Assembly: GCF_001591405.1 (NCBI RefSeq)
Contig: NZ_BCUV01000006.1
Location: 828,835 to 892,834, forward strand
From: Janibacter terrae NBRC 107853
GTDB lineage: Bacteria; Actinomycetota; Actinomycetes; Actinomycetales; Dermatophilaceae
DNA: 64,000 bases
Direction: 5' to 3'
Each line of letters begins with the position of its first letter. Position 1 is the stretch's first letter. The translations under genes were made by a program, and so were the position numbers. This document shows, in pieces, positions 1-7,811 of this stretch. Below the pieces are notes generated by a model. That model saw nothing but the letters and a program-made list of their open reading frames with translations, had not been told where the DNA came from and ran no database searches.

Positions 1-493
1 CGACGCCGTACTCGAGCGCGCGGCGCAGCTCGGCGACGCTCTTGTTGTTGCCGTGCAGCGCGATCCGCTCGGGCGGGAAGCCGACGCGCTGCGCCACGGC
101 GAGCTCGCCGCCGCTGCAGGTGTCGAGGTTCAGGCCCTCGTCCATGACCCAGCGGGCGACCGCGGAGCACAGGAAGGCCTTGCCGGCGTAGTAGACGTCC
201 GCGCCGGCCACGGCCTCGAAGGGGGCGGTGAAGTCGTCGCGGAAGGCCCGGGCCCGCGCCCGGAAGTCGTCCTCGTCGACGACGTACGCCGCGGTGCCGA
301 AGTCCCGGGCGAGGTCGGTCACGGGCACGCCCGCGACGGTGAGCACACCGCTGCCGTCGCGCCCGATGTTGACCGGCCACAGCTGCGGGAGCAGCTCCAT
401 GACGTCCTGCGGGAAGGGCAGCCACTGCGGTGCCGCGCCGTAGCCCTCGGCATGGAGGATGCCGGCCTCGTGGGCCCTCATGTTGGTCGCCAT
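1..493 (-). CDS. lysA: Diaminopimelate decarboxylase, N-terminal part (cut by window edge)
   Basis: PLP-dependent decarboxylation of meso-diaminopimelate to lysine in the cytoplasm. About 164 N-terminal residues are visible and the rest lies beyond the left edge. The motif YYAGKAFLC (about residue 85) holds the PLP-binding lysine of fold-III decarboxylases, followed by DTCSGGEL and HGNNKS, which are typical of actinobacterial LysA. The start is the ATG at 493, seven bases after the argS stop, with GTGAGG just upstream; a second in-frame ATG at 481 is less well placed. It follows argS on the same strand, the common actinobacterial argS-lysA order, so the two are probably co-transcribed. Confidence 0.93.
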   Translation of the reverse strand, partial: MATNMRAHEAGILHAEGYGAAPQWLPFPQDVMELLPQLWPVNIGRDGSGVLTVAGVPVTDLARDFGTAAYVVDEDDFRARARAFRDDFTAPFEAVAGADVYYAGKAFLCSAVARWVMDEGLNLDTCSGGELAVAQRVGFPPERIALHGNNKSVAELRRALEYGV

Positions 494-500
494 GCCGACC

Positions 501-2144
501 TCACATCCGCTCGGGCGCGGAGACGCCGAGCAGGTCGAGGCCGTTGGCGAGCACCTGGCGGGTCGCGTCGTTGAGCCACAGGCGGGTGCGGTGGGTGTCC
601 GTGATCTCCTCGTCCGAGCGCGGGCGCACGCGGCAGGTGTCGTACCACTTGTGGAAGTGGCCGGCGAGGTCCTCGAGGTAGCGCGCGACCCGGTGCGGCT
701 CGCGCAGCTCGGCGGCGTGCGCGACGACCCGGGGGAAGTCGCCGAGCGCCGCGAGCAGCGTCGCCTCGGTCGGGTCGGACAGCAGGCTCGGGTCGAAGCC
801 GGCCGAGCGGTCGACGCCGTCCTCGGCCGCGAGGCGGGCGACGTTGGAGGTGCGGGCGTGGGCGTACTGCACGTAGAAGACCGGGTTGTCGTTGGTCTGC
901 TTGCGCAGCTCCTCGCCGTCCAGGCTGAGCGGCGAGTCCGCGGGGTACCGGGCGAGCGAGTAGCGCACCGCGTCGGTGCCGATCCAGGAGACGAGGTCGC
1001 GCAGCTCGATGATGTTGCCGGCGCGCTTGGACAGCTTGGCCCCACCCAGGTTGACCAGCTGGCCGATACGGATCTCGATGTTGGTCGCCGGGTCGTCGCC
1101 GGCGCAGGCGGCGATCGCCTTGAGCCGGCTGACGTAGCCGTGGTGGTCGGCGCCGAGCAGGTAGATCTTCTCGGGGAACCCGCGGTCCTTCTTGCTCAGG
1201 TAGTACGCGGCGTCGGCGGCGAAGTAGGTCGGCACCCCGTCGGCCCGGATGAGCACGCGGTCCTTGTCGTCGCCGAAGTCGGTCGTGCGCAGCCACACGG
1301 CGCCGTCCCGGTCGTCGACGTGCCCCTGCTCGCGCAGCCGCGCGATCGCGGACTCGACCGCTCCCCCTTCGTGCAGGGTCTGCTCGGAGAACCAGACGTC
1401 GAAGTGCACGCCGAAGTCCTCGAGGGTCGAGCGGATGTCGGCGAGCTGGGCCTCGTAGCCGAGCCGGCGGGCGGTGGCCAGCTGCTCGTCGGCGGGCAGC
1501 TGCAGCAGGTCGGGACGAGCACGAAGGGCGGTCGCCGCCAGGTCGTCGACGTAGGGACCCGGGTACCCGCCCTCGGGGGTGGGCTCCCCCTTCGCCCGAG
1601 CGACGATCGAGGCGCCGAAGTTGTCCATCTGCGCGCCCGCGTCGTTGATGTAGTACTCGGCGGTGACGTCGGCCCCGGAGGCCGCGAGGAGCCGGCGCAT
1701 CGCGTCACCGAGCGCGGCCCAGCGGGTGTGGCCGATGTGCAGCGGGCCGGTGGGGTTGGCGGAGATGAACTCGATGTTGATCGTGTGCCCGGCCATGGCC
1801 TCGTTGTGCCCGTAGACCGCGCCGGCCTCGACGATGCTGCGGGCGAGCTCCCCCGCGGACGCCGCGTCGAGGGTGATGTTGATGAACCCCGGCCCGGCGA
1901 TCTCGAGGTCGGCGATGCCGGGGTGGGCGCGCAGCCGCTCGGCGAGGACCGCAGCGACGTCGCGGGGCTTCATGCCGGCGGGCTTGGCCAGCTGCATGGA
2001 CAGGTTGCTCGTCCAGTCGCCGTGGCCCTTCTGCTTGGGTCGCTCCACGCGGATCTCGGCGGGCACCTCGACGCTCAGCTCGCCGGTCTCGACGGCGGCG
2101 GTCAGGGCGGCACGGATCGCTGCGGAAAGCTCTTCGGGGGTCAC
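501..2144 (-). CDS. argS: Arginyl-tRNA synthetase
   Basis: Class I aminoacyl-tRNA synthetase that charges tRNA-Arg with arginine in the cytoplasm. The 547 residues are the normal length. The N-terminal Add-1 domain is followed by HIGH at residues 136-139 within SANPTGPLHIGHTR. The KMSKS-equivalent is KLSKR near residue 370, and the DALR anticodon-binding domain occupies the C-terminus, ending PERM. The start codon is GTG at 2144. The gene is divergent from a tRNA-Arg gene 95 bp away, so enzyme and substrate tRNA share one intergenic region. It lies upstream of lysA. Confidence 0.97.
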   Translation of the reverse strand: MTPEELSAAIRAALTAAVETGELSVEVPAEIRVERPKQKGHGDWTSNLSMQLAKPAGMKPRDVAAVLAERLRAHPGIADLEIAGPGFINITLDAASAGELARSIVEAGAVYGHNEAMAGHTINIEFISANPTGPLHIGHTRWAALGDAMRRLLAASGADVTAEYYINDAGAQMDNFGASIVARAKGEPTPEGGYPGPYVDDLAATALRARPDLLQLPADEQLATARRLGYEAQLADIRSTLEDFGVHFDVWFSEQTLHEGGAVESAIARLREQGHVDDRDGAVWLRTTDFGDDKDRVLIRADGVPTYFAADAAYYLSKKDRGFPEKIYLLGADHHGYVSRLKAIAACAGDDPATNIEIRIGQLVNLGGAKLSKRAGNIIELRDLVSWIGTDAVRYSLARYPADSPLSLDGEELRKQTNDNPVFYVQYAHARTSNVARLAAEDGVDRSAGFDPSLLSDPTEATLLAALGDFPRVVAHAAELREPHRVARYLEDLAGHFHKWYDTCRVRPRSDEEITDTHRTRLWLNDATRQVLANGLDLLGVSAPERM

Positions 2145-2239
2145 GGTCGCCCAGTCTAGGTGCGCGGTGTCCGTGCCCGGTGCGCCGGTCGATTCTCGGG
2201 ACTGGCCTGCCCGGTGCTAACCTCACCGGGCACAATCCC

Positions 2240-2312
2240 GCCTCCGTAGCTCAGGGGATAGAGCACTGGTTTCCGGTACCAGGGGCCGCAGGTTCGAATC
2301 CTGCCGGGGGCG
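2240..2312 (+). tRNA. tRNA-Arg (anticodon CCG)
   Basis: The 73-nt sequence folds as a full cloverleaf. The acceptor arms GCCTCCG and CGGGGGC pair with one T-G pair, leaving discriminator G. The D arm is GCTC/GAGC. The anticodon stem CTGGT/ACCAG holds the loop TTCCGGT, giving anticodon CCG for CGG codons. The T arm is GCAGG-TTCGAAT-CCTGC. CCA is not encoded. It is divergent from argS. Confidence 0.96.
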
Positions 2313-2323
2313 CGTTCTTCCGA

Positions 2324-2352
2324 GGGGCCGCCAGCACCAGCTGGCGGCCCTT
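2324..2352 (+). terminator. Hairpin downstream of tRNA-Arg
   Basis: A perfect 10-bp stem, GGGCCGCCAG / CTGGCGGCCC, with a 6-base loop begins 12 bases after the tRNA and is followed by TTCGTC. The U-tract is weak, as is usual for high-GC actinobacterial terminators. Confidence 0.7.
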
Positions 2353-2376
2353 CGTCATGCCCGGGCGCGCCATGAC

Positions 2377-2417
2377 TAAGGGGGGTCGGACGACGTGGTG
2401 TCGTCCGGCCCCCCTTC
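2377..2417 (-). terminator. Long hairpin downstream of metS
   Basis: Arms AAGGGGGGTCGGACGAC and GTCGTCCGGCCCCCCTT pair over about 17 bases with one G-T pair and a 5-base loop. It lies about 22 bases beyond the metS stop and also faces the end of the tRNA transcript, so it could end transcription from both sides. Confidence 0.75.
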
Positions 2418-2439
2418 GCTCCCTCGTGGGGAGGTCTCG

Positions 2440-2583
2440 TCAGAGGTCGCGGTGGATCTCGAACTCGCGGATGTCGTCCACCGCGGAGTCACCCCGCTTG
2501 AGCAGGTTGACGATCGCGAGGACGAGGCCGCCCCAGATGACGAGGATCGAGATGATCATCATGATGATGGCCGTCGTGGTCAT
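2440..2583 (-). CDS. metS: Methionine/alanine importer small subunit, MetS family
   Basis: A 47-residue membrane peptide starting MTTTAIIMMIISIL. One hydrophobic helix covers about residues 4-27, followed by LLKRGDSAVDDI and a charged tail ending HRDL. This is the shape of MetS, the small partner that the NSS-family carrier MetP needs in Corynebacterium glutamicum. Its ATG overlaps the metP stop by four bases (ATGA), indicating translational coupling. It is shorter than most gene finders' length cut-offs. Confidence 0.88.
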   Translation of the reverse strand: MTTTAIIMMIISILVIWGGLVLAIVNLLKRGDSAVDDIREFEIHRDL

Positions 2584-4130
2584 GGGTTTTCACCCCCGTC
2601 GACGAGGACGTCGGGTGCGTCGTCGAGCGACACGTCGCCCCGCCACGGCAGCAGCGAGAGCAGGATCGCCAGGATCGGCAGGGCGATGACCATGCCCCAG
2701 CCGAAGACGCCCAGCAGGTCGGCCGGGTACTTCTCGTAGGGCGCGTCGAGCTTCGCCGTGAGCTCCTGCCACAGCATGACGACGAGCAGCAGCGGGATGA
2801 CCACGGCGATGAGGGCCGGCCACCAGCCCTTGAGCTTGATCGAGCTGCGCGCGTCGAGGTGGGCGCGCAGCAGACCGAGCTTGCGGAAGGCGTAGGTCAC
2901 GGCCAGCATCATCACGGCCGCGACGGCGATGATGCCGAAGCTGTTGACGAAGGCGTCCATCGTGTCGAGCACGTAGATGCCGCCGGTGGTCGAGAACATC
3001 AGGATGCTCACGGCAGCCATCGGCACACCGACGACGAAGGTCGCCGCCCGGCGCGAGATGCCGACCTTGTCGCGGACGGCGCCGATGACGACCTCGACGA
3101 TCGAGATGAGCGAGGTCAGGCCGGCCAGCAGCAGTGCGCCGAAGAAGAGCACGCCGATGACGAGGCCACCGGGCGCCTCGTTGATGATCGTCGGGAAGGC
3201 GACGAAGGCCAGGCCGATGCCGTTGGCGACGACCTCGCTGACCTCCTTGCCCGCGGCCTGCGCCATGAAGCCCAGCGCGGCGAAGACACCGATGCCGGCG
3301 AGCAGCTCGAAGCCGGAGTTGGAGAAGCCGACGACCGCGCCGGAGCCGGTCATGTCGGTCTTGCGGTCGACGTAGCTGGAGTACGTGATCATGATGCCGA
3401 AGCCGACGGAGAGGCTGAAGAAGATCTGCCCGACGGCCGAGATCCACACGCTGCCGTGCGTCAGCGCGCCCCAGTCGGGGGTGAAGAAGGCGTTGAGCCC
3501 GTCCATGGCCCCGTCGAGCGTGAGCGCCTGGGCGACGAGCACGATGAAGGCGAGGATGAGCACGGGGATGAAGATGACGGCGGTGCGGCCGATGCCGGTC
3601 TGGACACCCAGCGCGAGGACGCCGATCGTCACGACCCAGACGAGCACCATCGTGATGAGGATGCCGGGGACGAAGTCGAAGGTCGGCCCGGGCTCGGGCG
3701 CGGCCTGGAGGTAGTCACCGAAGAAGTAGGCCTCCGGGTCGGCGCCCCAGCCCTTGGTGAAGGACAGCAGCGTGTACTTCGCGGCCCAGGCGAGGATCGC
3801 GGCGTAGTAGACGGCGATGACGGTGCAGATGAGCACCTGCCACCAACCGAGCCACTCCGCGCCACGGTGCAGCCGGCGAAGGGAGAGGGGGGCCGACCCG
3901 CGGAAGCGGTGGCCGATCGCGTAGTCGAGGTAGAGCAGCGGGATGCCTGCGAAGAGCAGCGCGCACAGGTACGGGATGATGAAGGCGCCGCCGCCCCCTT
4001 CGTAGGCCACGTAGGGGAAGCGCCAGATGTTGCCCAGCCCGACGGCTGATCCGATCGCGGCGAAGATGAAGACCCTGCGTGATGAGAAGCCCTCTCTGGG
4101 CTTCACCTCTGTGGTCTCTGTGCTGGACAT
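2580..4130 (-). CDS. metP: Sodium-dependent methionine/alanine transporter, NSS family (MetP type)
   Basis: Neurotransmitter:sodium symporter family carrier, predicted to import methionine and/or alanine with sodium. The protein has 516 residues and about 12 hydrophobic segments. The N-terminal signature SAVGLGNIWRFPYVAYEGGGGAF is the TM1 sodium and substrate site of the family. The start is the ATG at 4130, preceded by AGGAG at 8-base spacing; an in-frame ATG at 4166 lacks such support. The adjacent metS gene favours MetPS over other NSS carriers. The PucR-like gene just upstream on the same strand is a candidate regulator. Confidence 0.9.
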   Translation of the reverse strand: MSSTETTEVKPREGFSSRRVFIFAAIGSAVGLGNIWRFPYVAYEGGGGAFIIPYLCALLFAGIPLLYLDYAIGHRFRGSAPLSLRRLHRGAEWLGWWQVLICTVIAVYYAAILAWAAKYTLLSFTKGWGADPEAYFFGDYLQAAPEPGPTFDFVPGILITMVLVWVVTIGVLALGVQTGIGRTAVIFIPVLILAFIVLVAQALTLDGAMDGLNAFFTPDWGALTHGSVWISAVGQIFFSLSVGFGIMITYSSYVDRKTDMTGSGAVVGFSNSGFELLAGIGVFAALGFMAQAAGKEVSEVVANGIGLAFVAFPTIINEAPGGLVIGVLFFGALLLAGLTSLISIVEVVIGAVRDKVGISRRAATFVVGVPMAAVSILMFSTTGGIYVLDTMDAFVNSFGIIAVAAVMMLAVTYAFRKLGLLRAHLDARSSIKLKGWWPALIAVVIPLLLVVMLWQELTAKLDAPYEKYPADLLGVFGWGMVIALPILAILLSLLPWRGDVSLDDAPDVLVDGGENP

Positions 4131-4213
4131 GCTCACACTCCTGGTCGATGCGGAGAACCCCAGCATGCTCCAGCATCGCGGCCAGATGTGGCGGGCGCCA
4201 CGCCGATCGCGCC

Positions 4214-5374
4214 TCAGGGGACCTGCCAGGCCTCGCTCACGGACATCGCGGTCAGCAGGACGAGCAGCTCGGCACGCACGTGCGGCTCATCGAGCTCGTC
4301 GGCGAGCAGGTCCTTGAGCCGGTTGATCCGGTGGCTCACGGTCTGCGGGTGCACGCCGAGGGCCTCGGCGACGCTCGGCCGATGGCCCCAGTGCCGCAGC
4401 CATGACAGGAGCGTCGCCAGGAGCATGGCCCGCTGGTCGCTCGGGAGGTCGTCGAGCTCGCTGAGGTGGGTCCGCCGCAGCGAGTCGCAGACGACCTGGT
4501 CGGCGCTGCAGGCGATCTCGAGCATCAGGTCGTCGGCGAAGGTCGCCTCCGCCGAGCCCAGGCCCAGCTGCTGCGCCCGGAAGGCCAGGTCGAGCGAGGC
4601 GGCCGCGTCGAGCATCGGCACGGCGGGTCCGACGGCGCACCGGTGCCCGCGCAGGAGGGGACGAAGGGTGGTCGCCAGCTGGTCCTCGGCCACCGGGTGG
4701 AGCAGCACGACGTCGCGGCTGCGCGGGTAGTAGGCGACCTGGCACTCGGACTCGCGGCGGATCTGCGCCGCGGACTCGGGCGAGGTGATGATCGCGCACA
4801 CGACCGCGTCGTCGTCCCACCCGCACTCGTGGGCCAGGACGAGCGCGCCGTCGTCACCGTGGAGGAGCACTCCCCCGAGCCGGCGGGCGGCCTCGTCCTC
4901 CGCGCTCGGCGGGGTGCCGGCGGTCGCGTACCCGGCGCGTGCGGCCGCGACGACCTCTTCGCCCCCGACGAAGATGCGGTCGAGGAGGTCGAGCAGGGCC
5001 TCGTGGTCCACGCCCGGGCCCTGGGCGAGCAGCGAGCGGTGCACGTGGCCGTGCGTCAGGCGCGTCGACAGGCGGATGCCCGCGGCCAGGGTCTCGAAGT
5101 CCAGACCGGCCCGGGCGCACTCGGCGCCGACGCCCACCCAGATGCTGCCCGGCTCGCTGATCCGCGCGACCTGTCCCTGCGCCACGTACTGCAGGAACCG
5201 GCGGGCGAGCTCGTGCACGTCGCCGGGCCACTGGTGGCGCGCCGGCAGCGGGTGGATGCCGAGCTCCTCACCGACCCGTTCGATGAGCACACTCGTGAGC
5301 TCCCCCAGGTCCACCAGACCCACGAGATCGAGCAGCTCGCCGGTGCCCTGCACCCGCTCGTCGACCTGGCCCAT
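4214..5374 (-). CDS. PucR-type helix-turn-helix transcriptional regulator
   Basis: A 386-residue cytoplasmic regulator. The last 60 residues contain RPSVAEALGVHPQTVSHRINRLKDLL, a PucR C-terminal HTH (HTH_30) of the kind found in CdaR/PucR proteins. The upstream 300 residues look like a GGDEF-related sensory and putative dimerisation region, without a recognisable ligand signature. It lies upstream of metPS on the same strand with an 83-bp gap, so it may control the importer. The effector is unknown. An AGGGAG sits 10 bases before the ATG. Confidence 0.85.
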   Translation of the reverse strand: MGQVDERVQGTGELLDLVGLVDLGELTSVLIERVGEELGIHPLPARHQWPGDVHELARRFLQYVAQGQVARISEPGSIWVGVGAECARAGLDFETLAAGIRLSTRLTHGHVHRSLLAQGPGVDHEALLDLLDRIFVGGEEVVAAARAGYATAGTPPSAEDEAARRLGGVLLHGDDGALVLAHECGWDDDAVVCAIITSPESAAQIRRESECQVAYYPRSRDVVLLHPVAEDQLATTLRPLLRGHRCAVGPAVPMLDAAASLDLAFRAQQLGLGSAEATFADDLMLEIACSADQVVCDSLRRTHLSELDDLPSDQRAMLLATLLSWLRHWGHRPSVAEALGVHPQTVSHRINRLKDLLADELDEPHVRAELLVLLTAMSVSEAWQVP

Positions 5375-5610
5375 CCCCTCGCGCCTCCCTCACGCCCTCC
5401 ACCGGCCGGGTGACCGGGTGCGCTGATTATCCGCGATGACGAATCCCACCGCCCCTGTCACGTCGTGCTAATCGCCTGGCCCCCCTTCGCCTCCTCGAGC
5501 AGATGCGTGCCGGGCCGCGACGACGGATGCTGGTGGGAGCAGCACCGGGGGCCCATCCGCAGGGGACGCAGGACCCCGGTGCTGTCCCCCTATCTGGCCC
5601 GCTCCTGCGT

Positions 5611-5664
5611 GGTGGGTCACGTCGTGCAGCAAAACCTCGGTCATGGTGCATCAGGTGACCCACC
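5611..5664. repeat. Palindromic element downstream of the first DUF559-like gene
   Basis: Arms GGTGGGTCACGTCGTGCA and TGCATCAGGTGACCCACC (about 15 of 18 pair) flank an 18-base centre containing AAAAC and GGTCATGG. The TGA stop of the neighbouring gene lies in this centre. The same design, with a similar core, recurs at 6684-6739 in the same orientation. Confidence 0.85.
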
Positions 5665-6621
5665 TCGGGCGGTCGCGCACCGTGAGGGAGCGGGCCCCAA
5701 CAGCCCGGGCGCCCGCGCGACCTCGGCCAGCTGCGCCCGTGTCGGCTGGACCCCCACGGCTGCAGCCATGCGTTCGACGAGCCGGACGCGGCGGGCCCGG
5801 CGGTAGTAGTCGTCCTTGGTGAAGTCGACGTACACCCAGCCCTCCGCCTCGAGCGAGCGACGGCGGACGAGGTCCTTGTCGCCGCGCCGGTACCCCTGGA
5901 AGTGGACGGCCCCCTGGTACTCCCCCACGGTCCTGGCCTCGCGCCACACGAGGTCACCCTCGGCGAGCCACCCGCCCCGGGCGTCGAAGATCGGGACATT
6001 GAGCTCCGGCTCCGGCAGCCCGCCACGCACGAAGAGGACCCGCGAGCGCGTCTCCATCGGCGAGGCCGAGCCGACCCGGACCCAGCGCAGGGCCTCACGC
6101 ACCCGTTGGCGGTGGGTCCTGGCCCGGGGCGACCCCGCGACCAGCGGCGCCACCGACTCGAGTCGTCGCGCCACCGCGTCCCCCACGACGACCAGCTCGT
6201 CGAGGGTGAGGAGCGGGGCGAGGTCGAGCCAGGTGTCGACGAGGGTGGTGGCCCGCTGTCCGCCGACCTCGGTGGTCTCCCGCAGCTCGAGCCCGCGATG
6301 ACCGATCAGTCCCGGTCTGCGCACCCTGGACCCTGCGCTCATGACGTGGATCTCGTCGTGCCCGCACTGCAGCGGCACCGGCAGGCCGTGCAGCACCGCG
6401 GCCGAGCAGTGCGACAGCGCGAACCCGTCCGAGCGCACGAGCCTCAGCGCCTCGGCCCGCTCCGTCAGCGTGGTCGGCAGGACGTGGCTGCGCACCCCGC
6501 GGTAGGGGTTGGGGAGCGCCCGCAGGCTGCTCATCTTGGCGCCGTCACGGGTGGCGGCCGCCACCGCGAAGGTCCCGGCCGTGTACGGCTCGGGCAGGTC
6601 GAGGGGTCTGGGCATCCCCAC
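5641..6621 (-). CDS. DUF559/AbiEi-like nuclease-fold protein bracketed by palindromes
   Basis: A 326-residue member of the actinobacterial family that joins an AbiEi-like winged-helix N-terminus (residues about 30-100, with SHCSAAVLHGLP) to a C-terminal DUF559/Vsr-like PD-(D/E)XK fold. Candidate catalytic residues are E190 (SPMETRSR), D223 (EGDLVW) and E234 (VGEYQG). No host function is established for the family; an AbiEi match alone does not make it an antitoxin, and no AbiEii-like toxin is adjacent. The start is GTG 6621 or ATG 6615, with no clear ribosome site. The gene is flanked by near-identical stem-loops, and its stop codon lies inside the downstream one. Confidence 0.72.
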   Translation of the reverse strand: MGMPRPLDLPEPYTAGTFAVAAATRDGAKMSSLRALPNPYRGVRSHVLPTTLTERAEALRLVRSDGFALSHCSAAVLHGLPVPLQCGHDEIHVMSAGSRVRRPGLIGHRGLELRETTEVGGQRATTLVDTWLDLAPLLTLDELVVVGDAVARRLESVAPLVAGSPRARTHRQRVREALRWVRVGSASPMETRSRVLFVRGGLPEPELNVPIFDARGGWLAEGDLVWREARTVGEYQGAVHFQGYRRGDKDLVRRRSLEAEGWVYVDFTKDDYYRRARRVRLVERMAAAVGVQPTRAQLAEVARAPGLLGPAPSRCATARGGSPDAP

Positions 6622-6683
6622 AGGGTGCCGAGTTCACGGGGTGCGGCCGCTGAGTTCTCCACATCCCCCCTTCCCCCATCGCG

Positions 6684-6739
6684 TAGAGGGTCACGTCGTG
6701 CACAAAAAACGTGATCTTGGTGCATGACGTGACCCTCTA
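6684..6739. repeat. Palindromic element upstream of the first DUF559-like gene
   Basis: Arms TAGAGGGTCACGTCGTGCA and TGCATGACGTGACCCTCTA pair over 19 positions with a single G-T pair, around an 18-base centre. It shares GGGTCACGTCGTGCA, an A-rich centre, GGTGCAT and GTGACCC with the copy at 5611-5664, in direct orientation. Confidence 0.88.
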
Positions 6740-6779
6740 CCGGGGTTGGGGTGGGTCCGCGGGGCGCGGGCGAAGGGGG

Positions 6780-7811
6780 TCACCCCCGCTGCGTGGAGTC
6801 CGTCACCTCTCCCACGAGCTCCTCGATGACGTCCTCGAGGAAGACGACGCCGAGGACGACACCCTCTTCGTCGCTGACCCGGGCCAGGTGGGTGCCCGTG
6901 CGCTGCATGGTCGCGAGCACGTCCTCGACCTCGTCGCTCGGGCGGACCGTGGCCATGCGGCGCAGGCGTTTGCGGGGCACCGGCTCGCTGCGCTCGGTCT
7001 CGTCGGCGTAGAGGACGTCCTTGAGGTGGAGGTAGCCGGTGAGCTCTCCCCCTTCGTCGACCGTCGGGTAGCGCGAGAACCCGTGCTTGGCGACGAGCCG
7101 CTCGATGTCGTCCGGGGTGGCGTCGCGCGGGACGGTCACGAGGTCGGCGACCGGCACGCCCACGTCGGCGGCGTCCTTGTCGGAGAACTCGAGGGCGGCG
7201 CCGACGAGCCCGTACTTCTCGGTCTCGACGAGCCCCTCCCGGTGGGACTCCCTGACGATGTGCTGGACCTCCTCGGCGGTGAAGGCCGCACCGACCTCGT
7301 CCTTGGGGTCGATGCCCATCGCCCGGACGAAGGCCTTGGACACCCAGTCCATCGCGAGGATGATCGGCTTGGCGACCTTCATGACCTGCATGAGCGGGGG
7401 CACGAGGATCGTCGCCGACTTCTCCGGGCCGGCGATCGCGAGGTTCTTGGGGACCATCTCGCCGACCACGACGTGCAGGTAGACGACGACGAGGATCGCC
7501 AGGACGAGCGAGGTCGCGTCGGTGAAGGCGTCCGGCACACCGATGCGCTCCATGACGGGGTGCAGCGCGTGGTGCAGCGCCGCCTCGGAGATGGCACCCA
7601 GGAGCACCGAGCAGATGGTGATGCCGAGCTGGCAGGTGGCCAGCAGGACGCCGGTGTGCTGCAGGGCCTCGACGGCGATGGCCGCCCGCTTGTTGCCGGC
7701 GTCGGCGAGGGGTTCGAGCTGCGAGCGCCGCGCGGACATCGCGGCGAACTCGGCGCCCACGAAGAAGGCATTGGCCAGCAGGAGCGCCGCGGTGATGAGC
7801 ACGGTGGTCAT
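6780..7811 (-). CDS. CNNM/CorC-type membrane protein with CBS domains (second of pair)
   Basis: A 343-residue protein of the HlyC/CorC (CNNM, DUF21-CBS) family, associated with divalent cation or metal handling at the membrane. The N-terminal DUF21 region has about four hydrophobic segments, including ANAFFVGAEFAAMSARR and GITICSVLLGAISEAALHH. Two CBS motifs follow, with DEGGELTGYLHLKDVL and LEDVIEELVGEV. It lacks a long C-terminal CorC_HlyC extension, unlike its upstream partner. Its ATG overlaps the partner's stop by four bases, so the pair is co-translated and may form a heteromer. Confidence 0.9.
   Translation of the reverse strand: MTTVLITAALLLANAFFVGAEFAAMSARRSQLEPLADAGNKRAAIAVEALQHTGVLLATCQLGITICSVLLGAISEAALHHALHPVMERIGVPDAFTDATSLVLAILVVVYLHVVVGEMVPKNLAIAGPEKSATILVPPLMQVMKVAKPIILAMDWVSKAFVRAMGIDPKDEVGAAFTAEEVQHIVRESHREGLVETEKYGLVGAALEFSDKDAADVGVPVADLVTVPRDATPDDIERLVAKHGFSRYPTVDEGGELTGYLHLKDVLYADETERSEPVPRKRLRRMATVRPSDEVEDVLATMQRTGTHLARVSDEEGVVLGVVFLEDVIEELVGEVTDSTQRG

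Noticed and set aside
459..2159. 566-residue frame opposite argS, and similar long antisense frames opposite kgd, metP and the exporter genes
   Set aside because: These are mirror frames expected in high-GC coding DNA. Composition is biased to Arg, Val, Asp and Gly and no domain is recognisable.
5641..6621. AbiE-type abortive infection system
   Set aside because: Only the AbiEi-like N-terminal fold is suggested. No nucleotidyltransferase (AbiEii) gene is adjacent, and the C-terminus is a DUF559-type fold.
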